Position numbers and translations under genes: made by a program. A stretch of DNA of 6,160 nt from Spirochaetales bacterium. Lineage in GTDB: Bacteria > Spirochaetota > Spirochaetia > Sphaerochaetales > Sphaerochaetaceae. The notes beneath the pieces are model-generated. The model ran no database searches. It was not told where the DNA came from and saw only the letters and a program-made list of their open reading frames with translations. This document shows positions 1-5,269 of this stretch, in pieces (the first letter of the stretch is position 1; every line of letters begins with the position of its first letter). The DNA lies in assembly GCA_017962865.1 (NCBI GenBank), contig JAGCUM010000202.1, forward strand, positions 1 to 6,160, written 5' to 3'.

Positions 1-514
1 AAGAGGCCAGAAGCAGGGCGTTGAGGAATTGACCTGTCATGCACCGAATGCTGGTATGGCCGCCCAGAAGAGGACCGCAGACTCTGTATGGTGCGGTCTC
101 TGCCTCGGTATCCACGTTGGCTCCCAGATCATTGAGGCTGGAAAGCAGGGCTCTGGCAGGTCTTTGTCTGAGCGATTCATCTCCGGTGAATCGGACATCA
201 ACTCCGAGGGAGCAGGCCAGAGCGGTGGCGAAATAAAGTGTGGTTCCGCTGTTCTTGCAGTCGATCTCCAGCCCGTCGCGCGGTTCGAGGTCACTTGAAT
301 CAACGGTGAGTGTGTTTCCGGAAAAGGAAATGCGAGCCCCAAGCTTTTCGCAGAAATCCAGACAGGCCTGGGTGTCCGAACAGAACAGTGGGTTTGTAAT
401 AGTACTGACACCTCTTGCAAAGAGGGCGATAAGCAACGCATGTATGGTCTGACTTTTGGAAGCCGGTATGTCGATCTGGCCCCATACGGAACCAGGGAAA
501 AGCGTCCTGTTCAT
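1..514 (-). CDS. aroA: 3-phosphoshikimate 1-carboxyvinyltransferase (EPSP synthase), N-terminal part
   Basis: EPSP synthase transfers the enolpyruvyl group of PEP to shikimate-3-phosphate, the sixth step of the cytosolic shikimate pathway. Reading leftwards from the ATG at 514 gives 171 codons with no stop, so the rest (about 60% of a typical 430-residue protein) lies outside the window. Family signatures in order: IPASKS (residues 16-21, with the PEP-binding Lys20 and the following Ser21), NSGTT (88-92, with the conserved Gly90), GDESLRQRPARALL (111-124, with the PEP-binding Arg118) and GQFLNALLLA (161-170, matching the SSQFLxALL motif with Gln162). The start is fixed: an in-frame TAA lies 12 nt upstream and this is the first ATG. 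No Shine-Dalgarno is visible. Oddities: His25 stands where E. coli has Arg27, Tyr94 replaces the Arg of NAGTxxR, and Thr160-Gly161 replaces Ser-Ser, all at or near shikimate-phosphate contacts. Identification is firm; full activity cannot be judged from half a gene. Confidence 0.9.
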   Translation of the reverse strand, partial: MNRTLFPGSVWGQIDIPASKSQTIHALLIALFARGVSTITNPLFCSDTQACLDFCEKLGARISFSGNTLTVDSSDLEPRDGLEIDCKNSGTTLYFATALACSLGVDVRFTGDESLRQRPARALLSSLNDLGANVDTEAETAPYRVCGPLLGGHTSIRCMTGQFLNALLLAS

Positions 515-523
515 TACACTATA

Positions 524-552
524 ATATTAAACCCTAAATCCCCAATCGGCAA
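524..552 (-). promoter_or_regulatory. candidate sigma70-type promoter of aroA
   Basis: On the minus strand a -35-like TTGCCG (547-552) and a -10-like TAATAT (524-529) are separated by exactly 17 nt. The -10 ends 9 nt before the aroA ATG, so transcription would begin about 2-3 nt before the start codon. That fits the absence of any Shine-Dalgarno and suggests a leaderless or nearly leaderless mRNA. An overlapping alternative -10, TATTAT (521-526), would need a 20-nt spacer. Call made by eye. Confidence 0.4.
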
Positions 553-585
553 CTGACAAACATACTCAAAACGTCTCACATCCTG

Positions 586-670
586 AACGAGTTGAATCAG
601 GAGTACAAGGAGTATCAAGATCAGAAGGAGAATCAGGATAACCAGGCTCAGAGCGCTCACTAAGTGATAC
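586..670 (+). repeat. left inverted repeat of the transposase unit
   Basis: Bases 655-670 (GCTCACTAAGTGATAC) are the exact reverse complement of 1442-1457. The core holds a small palindrome, TCACT-A-AGTGA, that could fold as a four-pair stem with a TAA triloop. Outside the core, 586-654 resembles the reverse complement of the right arm at roughly 60% of bases when aligned by codon with a small gap. Read on the plus strand it is open from 538 to the TAA at 661-663, encodes a hydrophilic tail containing NQEYKEYQDQKENQ, and has no ATG start. Within this arm GAATCAGGA recurs 36 nt apart (594 and 630). It may be a fossil 3' gene end or a constrained element end. Confidence 0.65.
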
Positions 671-714
671 AAAAAGTGAAAAAAGTTTGGAAAAAGGGCA
701 TGGAATCTTTAATG

Positions 715-728
715 AAAACTGCAGTTTT
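715..728. repeat. 14-bp perfect palindrome in the transposase leader
   Basis: AAAACTGCAGTTTT is a perfect palindrome ending 15 nt before the Shine-Dalgarno of the transposase gene. It could be a dimeric protein-binding site, or in RNA a weak five-pair hairpin with a TGCA loop. The stem is too AT-rich to be a convincing terminator. Role unknown. Confidence 0.35.
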
Positions 729-743
729 TCTGTTATAGGAGAC

Positions 744-749
744 AGGAGG
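744..749 (+). promoter_or_regulatory. Shine-Dalgarno that sets the transposase start
   Basis: AGGAGG lies 6 nt before the ATG at 756, an optimal distance. It decides against the upstream in-frame TTG at 687, which would add 23 residues that do not resemble the family. It is the strongest ribosome-binding site in the window; aroA and rimO show none. Confidence 0.8.
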
Positions 750-755
750 CTGAGA

Positions 756-1442
756 ATGCTTAGAATTAATGACTTATTGAGAGAATCAGAGAATGACAAA
801 AAGCGTGTAGGGAAGGCTGTTTGGGGGAACATCGATAAAACGGGGTTTTTCTATCATGTCATTACCAAATCCTGGAATGGAGATAAGATCTTCAACAAGG
901 AAATAGCTGACTACAGACACAATCTGCTCTGTATATTATGTGGGGATGCCGGCATAACCATTCTGTTTTCCGTCACTATGCCCAACCATACTCATGATGT
1001 TTTTCTGGCTCCAAGCTGGGAAGTGCTTTCCGAAGTAATCAGGGTTCTGAATTCGCGGGTCAGCATCATGATTAGGAAACTGTTGGGCAACAGAATCAGT
1101 AAAGACAGGCCGGTATTCAGCAAGAGTCCTGCATATGTGGTTCTTAGGGATCCTGTCGCTGTAATGTGCGAGGGCAAGTATGTCTTTGACAATCCTGCTT
1201 ATCTGAGAGCTGAGAAGCAGTTTGTCCCTCACTCCTGCTTCTGGATGTTCGAGAAGAATCATTTCGTATTCCCGTATGATGAGAAGCTCTATCAGAAGCT
1301 TTTCGGGATGAGTGGTGACGAAATCTTTGCTCTTTATTCACAGAAAAATCCCCAGGAAGTGCGCGAGTTCGCCCAAACAAAATTCAGCAATTGGACAAGA
1401 GAGATGATCGAGTCAGTTTTTTACCGCAGGGAGGCAGGTTAG
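756..1442 (+). CDS. Y1_Tnp (HUH, IS200-like / REP-associated) transposase
   Basis: This 228-residue protein belongs to the Y1 HUH endonuclease-transposases, which cut and rejoin single-stranded DNA through a covalent 5'-phosphotyrosine link. Visible signatures are the N-terminal FFYHVITKSWNGDKIF (31-46), matching the first beta strand of the family; the metal-binding HUH motif in MPNHTHDVF (75-83, His78 and His80); and a helix with KYVFDNPAYLR (141-151), where Tyr142 matches the catalytic Tyr of the YIxxNP motif in REP-associated transposases. All catalytic residues are present, so the enzyme may be active. It is longer than minimal IS200 TnpA (about 150 residues) because of a C-terminal extension ending in WTREMIESVFYRREAG. 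The start is chosen for the AGGAGG at 744-749. Its TAG stop shares one base with the right inverted-repeat core. By eye the gene is more AT-rich than rimO and uvrD, as expected for transferred DNA. Some RAYT-type proteins are domesticated, and this could be one. Confidence 0.85.
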   Translation: MLRINDLLRESENDKKRVGKAVWGNIDKTGFFYHVITKSWNGDKIFNKEIADYRHNLLCILCGDAGITILFSVTMPNHTHDVFLAPSWEVLSEVIRVLNSRVSIMIRKLLGNRISKDRPVFSKSPAYVVLRDPVAVMCEGKYVFDNPAYLRAEKQFVPHSCFWMFEKNHFVFPYDEKLYQKLFGMSGDEIFALYSQKNPQEVREFAQTKFSNWTREMIESVFYRREAG

Positions 1443-1517
1443 TATCACTTAGTGAGCTTGATGCTTCTTCTTCTCTTTCTGCTCCCTGTGGTCCTTGTAA
1501 GCTTGGTTATCCTTGTT
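1442..1517 (-). repeat. right inverted repeat of the transposase unit
   Basis: Bases 1442-1457 (GTATCACTTAGTGAGC) are the exact reverse complement of 655-670. Read on the minus strand, the arm is an open frame ending at the TAA complementary to 1449-1451. The encoded tail contains NKDNQAYKDHREQKEKK, matching the left-arm tail NELNQEYKEYQDQKENQ at many positions, with several synonymous codon differences; both tails end in Ala-His-stop. The minus-strand frame is open back to a GTG at 1562 (37 codons), next to an in-frame stop, with no ribosome-binding site, so an expressed gene is not supported. Confidence 0.65.
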
Positions 1518-1534
1518 AGCACTGATATCGATAC

Positions 1535-1563
1535 TTGACGAGGGAATCAAGAAAATAGACACT
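1535..1563 (+). promoter_or_regulatory. candidate sigma70-type promoter of rimO-uvrD
   Basis: TTGACG (1535-1540, five of six consensus bases) is followed after exactly 17 nt by a weak -10 candidate, GACACT (1558-1563, three of six). The predicted transcription start falls on or next to the rimO ATG at 1570, implying a leaderless mRNA like that proposed for aroA. An 8-bp palindrome, TATCGATA (1526-1533), abuts the -35 and could bind a regulator. The -35 is persuasive; the -10 is not. Confidence 0.35.
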
Positions 1564-1569
1564 TAGAGC

Positions 1570-2919
1570 ATGCAATCAGATGATAGGAAATACCTTTATA
1601 TAGAGAGCCTCGGCTGCGCCAAGAATCAGGTGGATGCCGAGGTGCTTGCCTGCAGTCTCGAGAAGGACGGCTGGGTTCTCACCGATGATGCGGAAAAAGC
1701 GAATCTGATATTCGTCAACACCTGCGGTTTCATCGAGAGTGCAAGGGAGGAATCGATAGATACCTTCTTCTCGCTGCGAAACCGGTTTCCGAAGGCAAAG
1801 ATAGTGATTTCAGGATGCCTCGCCCAGCGCTATGCTGCCGAGCTTTCGGATCAGATCCCCGAGGCCGACGGAATCTTCGGGAACAGGGACCTTGCCAAGG
1901 TCAATGAATTCATCAGGGGAATCGAAGGCAACAGGGGAGTAGCAAGAACGGAAGTGCCGGAGTATCCCGATCCCGATGCAGACATATTCGAGAGAAACGA
2001 GCTCTTTAACTATCCCGGAAGCGCATTTCTCAAGATATCCGAAGGCTGCAACCACCGCTGCGGTTTCTGCGCAATCCCGCTTATCAGGGGTTCCCTTCGC
2101 TCCAGACCCATGGCAAAGATCCTGGAAGAGGCAAGAGAACTTGTACGGAGAGGTATAAAAGAAATCAATCTCATTGCACAGGATCTGGCAGCCTACGGTA
2201 CCGATTGGGATGGCAGAAGCCACTTTCTGGAGCTGCTTCAGGCAATCATTGATATCGAGGGTACTTTCAGGGTAAGACTGCTCTACATCCATCCCGATGC
2301 CTTCCCGCTGCAGCTTCTGGATATGGTCAGGGACAATGACAAGATAATTCCTTATTTCGACATTCCCATACAGCATGCCAGCGCAAAACTGCTGCGCCCC
2401 ATGAAGAGAATGGGCGATGAGAAGGTTTATACCGATCTCATCTCCAAGATCAGAAAGGAACTTCCGGAATGTGTCATCCGCACCACGATCATGCTGGGCT
2501 TCCCCGGCGAGACCGATGAGGATTACAAAAAGGTCTATGACTTCGTGAAGACAAACCGCTTCAATTGGATGGGCTCGTTCGTCTATTCGAGGGAAGAGGG
2601 AACCTATGCATACAACCTGACGACCGAGGAAGAGCACAACGCCCTTCAGAAGGTTGCCAAGACCAGGCAGAAGAGACTGCAGAAACTGCAGGAGAAGATC
2701 ACCGCCGAGTGTCTGCAGGGCTTTGTCGGAAAGGAATACGATGTCCTGATTGAGGAACTGGTGGAGGGCGAGGAGCTTGCCATCGGCAGAATCTGGGCAC
2801 AGGCTCCGGAGGTCGACGGACTGACAGTAGTCATGGGACGTGATATGGTTCCCGGAAACGTCTACAGATGCGGGGTGACCAAGGTCAACGGTATCGATCT
2901 GGAGGCGGTGAAGCTATGA
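1570..2919 (+). CDS. rimO: ribosomal protein S12 methylthiotransferase RimO
   Basis: RimO is a radical-SAM enzyme with two 4Fe-4S clusters that adds a methylthio group to the beta carbon of a conserved Asp (Asp88/89) of ribosomal protein S12. The 449-residue length is normal. The N-terminal MTTase (UPF0004) domain carries its three cluster cysteines: Cys16 in SLGCAKNQ, Cys52 in NTCGF and Cys83 in SGCLAQRY. The radical-SAM motif CNHRCGFC gives Cys160, Cys164 and Cys167, followed by IPLIRGSLRSRP, the RimO-type form that separates it from MiaB and MtaB. The last 70 or so residues form the TRAM substrate-binding domain, including EYDVLIEELVEGEELAIGR. The ATG at 1570 is the only option because an in-frame TAG lies at 1564-1566; no Shine-Dalgarno precedes it. 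The stop overlaps the helicase start, indicating an operon. No key residue is missing. Confidence 0.96.
   Translation: MQSDDRKYLYIESLGCAKNQVDAEVLACSLEKDGWVLTDDAEKANLIFVNTCGFIESAREESIDTFFSLRNRFPKAKIVISGCLAQRYAAELSDQIPEADGIFGNRDLAKVNEFIRGIEGNRGVARTEVPEYPDPDADIFERNELFNYPGSAFLKISEGCNHRCGFCAIPLIRGSLRSRPMAKILEEARELVRRGIKEINLIAQDLAAYGTDWDGRSHFLELLQAIIDIEGTFRVRLLYIHPDAFPLQLLDMVRDNDKIIPYFDIPIQHASAKLLRPMKRMGDEKVYTDLISKIRKELPECVIRTTIMLGFPGETDEDYKKVYDFVKTNRFNWMGSFVYSREEGTYAYNLTTEEEHNALQKVAKTRQKRLQKLQEKITAECLQGFVGKEYDVLIEELVEGEELAIGRIWAQAPEVDGLTVVMGRDMVPGNVYRCGVTKVNGIDLEAVKL
2901..2905 (+). promoter_or_regulatory. Shine-Dalgarno inside rimO for the helicase
   Basis: GGAGG near the 3' end of rimO lies 10 nt before the ATG at 2916 and 16 nt before the next ATG at 2922. 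Spacing favours 2916, although it is slightly long. Because that ATG overlaps the rimO stop (ATGA), terminating ribosomes could also restart there. Confidence 0.6.
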
Positions 2920-5264
2920 GCATGCAAGAGTGGTTGGACCAGCTGAATCCGCAGCAGCGTGAAGCCGTGATGATAAACGAGGGCTCGCTTCTGGTTTTTG
3001 CCGGTGCAGGCTCGGGAAAAACCCGCGTGATTACCACCAAGATAGCTTATGCGATCGAGGCCCTCGGGGTGGATCCGTATCATATTCTGGCTGTCACGTT
3101 CACCAACAAGGCCTGCAAGGAGATGCAGGACCGTGTCGTGGGCATGGTCGGGGAAGAGGGGCAGCGCGTGATGATCCGCACTTTCCACTCCTTCGGCGTG
3201 TGGCTTCTGCGCAGGTACGGTGAGCGCGTCGGACTGGACCCGAACTTCAAGATCTACGATGATGATGACAGCGTTGCCCTGCTGTGTCAGGCCTTCCCGG
3301 ATGACAACAAGAAAGAGATTGCAACCTACTACAAGAAGATCGCCGTTCTCAAGGACCGCATGGAGAAGCCCAACAAGCTGGATGAGAGGCTGAGGGCATA
3401 CTACCACAAGTATCAGGAGATGCTTACCAGAACCGGCAATGTGGATTTTGCGGACATGATCATAAAGTCCATCGAGCTGCTTGCGGCCAACGAGGATATC
3501 AGGGAGAAGGTCCAGAAGCGCTTCAGGATGATACTGGTAGATGAGTATCAGGACTCGAACAAGGCCCAGTTCTTGCTTCTGAAGCAGATTGTGGGCAAGG
3601 ACAGCTTCATCTGTGCCGTCGGTGACGATGACCAGAGCATCTACCGTTTCCGCGGTGCCGAGGTCAGGAATATCCTTGATTTTGCAAAGTCCTTCCCGAA
3701 TACCAGAAAGGTCACTCTGGGTATGAACTACCGCTGCACCGAGAGCATCCTGAACGTTGCCAAGGATGTCATATCCAACAACAGAAGCCGTGCGGAGAAG
3801 TCCCTGTGCGCGGACAAACATGGCGGAGCTCTCCCGAAGGTCTACTACGTTGACAACGGCATCGAGGAATCTCAGCAGGTCATTTCTCTTCTCAAGAAAG
3901 CCCATGAAATCGATCCGGATGCCTATTCGAAGAGCGCGATCCTCTACAGGACCAATGCCCAGTCGAAGGACTTCGAAGATCGTCTGATGATCAACGATAT
4001 CCCTTATCACATCGTCGGTTCGCTGCGTTTCTACGACCGCGAGGAAATCCGCGACTGCATCGCAATGATCTCACTCCTGACCAATCCGCGTGACAGCGTT
4101 GCCTTCCAGAGAATGATCAACAAGCCTGCAAGGAAAATCGGAGATGTCAGCATAGAGAAGCTTCTGAGTCTGACGGCCGAAGACCCGAGCCTCGGCGGAG
4201 ATGTGATCGAAGCCTGCCGCAGGGCGCTCTCTCAGAACCTCATCAAGGGCGGAGCTGTAAACGGAATCAACTTCTTCATCGATGCCTACGATGTCTGCCG
4301 CGATATGTTCGGAAAGGTGGAGAACGGCAAGTTCCTCAAGGAGGTCCTGATCCAGTTCGGGATTCTGGACTACTATGTTTCCCGTGACCGCACCGAGAAG
4401 CTCAAGGAAAACAAGCGCACCGAGAATATCGAGCAGCTTGTGAACATGCTCTCTCTGGAGCAGTTCTCCCAGGGGCAGGAAGGAATCAACAGCTTCCTGG
4501 AACTGGCATCTCTGGATGCATCATCGCTGGGTGAGGAAGAGGGCAGGAGTCAGGACGGGGTGACCCTGATAACCATGCACAACACCAAGGGACTTGAGTT
4601 CGACCGCGTCTACATCGTCGGAATGGAGAACGAAATCTTCCCCGGCAGAATGGATGAGAGCACCGCTGAGGACATCGAGGAAGAGCGGCGCATCTGCTAT
4701 GTGGCAATGACCCGTGCAAAGCGCGAGCTCTGCCTTTTCTGCGCATCCAGCCGCCTCAGATGGGGCACCATGCAGAGCGAGACCCCCAGCATGTTCCTCA
4801 AGGAAATCAACGAGGACCACATCGACGAAATCGACCTCAGGCTCAAATCCCGCTTCGGGGGACAGTTCCGGTTCGACAACAGGGGGCAGGGAGGCTACCG
4901 CAGCGGCTACGGCAACGGGTTCGGCAACAGCTACACATCGCGCCGCTATTCGTCAAGCTACGTCAACACCGAAAGCAGCTACTCCCAGTCGGAAGGTCCA
5001 AAGCCCTCCGAGGCCAGCCGTTTCAACGTGCGCAACATGGCTCAGAAGCCCATCCTGGTCAAAAAGGCCGATACCTCAAAGAACGCTCCGGTTCCTGGAA
5101 CAGTGAAGTACGAGACGGGTGACCGAATCCGCAGCGAGTTCTACGGAGAAGGAACGGTCACCGGAAAGAGGACCTTCGGCGGGCGCGAGCTTCTGGACGT
5201 GAAGTTCGATTCCGGCAGGACCGGAACGTTTGCAAGCGACAAGGTGGCTTTCGAGAAGATCTGA
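2916..5264 (+). CDS. uvrD: UvrD/PcrA-type superfamily 1 DNA helicase
   Basis: This 782-residue ATP-dependent 3'-5' helicase belongs to the UvrD/PcrA/Rep family, which acts in nucleotide-excision and mismatch repair and clears proteins from DNA. Motifs in order: Q motif LNPQQREAV (10-18), Walker A AGAGSGKT (29-36, Lys35), motif Ia VTFTNKACKEM, Walker B DEYQDSN (209-215), motif III VGDDDQSIYRFRGA (235-248), motif IV MNYRCTES (Arg273), motif V TMHNTKGLEF (553-562) and motif VI YVAMTRAK (595-602, arginine finger Arg600). Residues 647-694 form a low-complexity linker rich in Gly, Arg, Ser, Tyr and Asn. Residues 732-782 (from YETGDRI through FYGEGTV to VKFDSGR) match the Tudor-like C-terminal domain that contacts RNA polymerase in PcrA/UvrD. 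The start at 2916 is chosen because it overlaps the rimO stop and has GGAGG upstream; a frame extension to 2868 lies inside rimO. UvrD versus PcrA naming cannot be settled here. Confidence 0.94.
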   Translation: MSMQEWLDQLNPQQREAVMINEGSLLVFAGAGSGKTRVITTKIAYAIEALGVDPYHILAVTFTNKACKEMQDRVVGMVGEEGQRVMIRTFHSFGVWLLRRYGERVGLDPNFKIYDDDDSVALLCQAFPDDNKKEIATYYKKIAVLKDRMEKPNKLDERLRAYYHKYQEMLTRTGNVDFADMIIKSIELLAANEDIREKVQKRFRMILVDEYQDSNKAQFLLLKQIVGKDSFICAVGDDDQSIYRFRGAEVRNILDFAKSFPNTRKVTLGMNYRCTESILNVAKDVISNNRSRAEKSLCADKHGGALPKVYYVDNGIEESQQVISLLKKAHEIDPDAYSKSAILYRTNAQSKDFEDRLMINDIPYHIVGSLRFYDREEIRDCIAMISLLTNPRDSVAFQRMINKPARKIGDVSIEKLLSLTAEDPSLGGDVIEACRRALSQNLIKGGAVNGINFFIDAYDVCRDMFGKVENGKFLKEVLIQFGILDYYVSRDRTEKLKENKRTENIEQLVNMLSLEQFSQGQEGINSFLELASLDASSLGEEEGRSQDGVTLITMHNTKGLEFDRVYIVGMENEIFPGRMDESTAEDIEEERRICYVAMTRAKRELCLFCASSRLRWGTMQSETPSMFLKEINEDHIDEIDLRLKSRFGGQFRFDNRGQGGYRSGYGNGFGNSYTSRRYSSSYVNTESSYSQSEGPKPSEASRFNVRNMAQKPILVKKADTSKNAPVPGTVKYETGDRIRSEFYGEGTVTGKRTFGGRELLDVKFDSGRTGTFASDKVAFEKI

Positions 5265-5269
5265 ACCGG

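Larger units (their letters stand above)
586..1517 (+). mobile_element. putative IS200/REP-associated (Y1 HUH) transposable unit
   Basis: A single HUH transposase gene is enclosed by inverted repeats (586-670 and 1442-1517) with perfect 16-bp inner cores. The unit is about 930 bp and fits between the predicted aroA promoter (524-552) and the predicted rimO promoter (1535-1563), damaging neither. No target-site duplication was found; single-strand Y1 transposition does not make one. Typical IS200/IS605 ends are subterminal hairpins rather than long inverted repeats, so a REP-associated transposase (RAYT) with flanking palindromes is the closer known model. The outer boundaries are inferred from where similarity between the arms fades. 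Confidence 0.45.

Noticed and set aside
37..441. 134-codon minus-strand open frame and overlapping plus-strand frames at the left edge
   Set aside because: They overlap the aroA frame, which carries clear EPSP synthase motifs; they are shadows of it.
538..663. Plus-strand open stretch ending at 661-663 as a small gene
   Set aside because: It has no ATG and no ribosome-binding site and begins inside the aroA promoter region; at most a gene-tail remnant.
731..739. Extended -10 motif TGTTATAGG as transposase promoter
   Set aside because: Its predicted start would fall inside the Shine-Dalgarno, and no -35 is present.
687..755. TTG at 687 as the transposase start
   Set aside because: The ATG at 756 has an ideal AGGAGG; the extra 23 residues are not family-like and would run across the palindrome.
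936..1262. Minus-strand frames within the transposase gene
   Set aside because: Shadows of the HUH transposase frame, without motifs.
1449..1562. 37-codon minus-strand ORF between the transposase and rimO (GTG start)
   Set aside because: It has no ribosome-binding site, overlaps the predicted rimO promoter, and starts right beside a stop. It is recorded as part of the right repeat rather than as a gene.
1810..2637. 275-codon minus-strand ORF
   Set aside because: It is wholly antisense to rimO, whose frame has every catalytic motif; the openness is a codon-bias effect.
2862..4010. 382-codon minus-strand ORF
   Set aside because: It is antisense to the helicase gene, with no family motif and no ribosome-binding site seen; same codon-bias effect.
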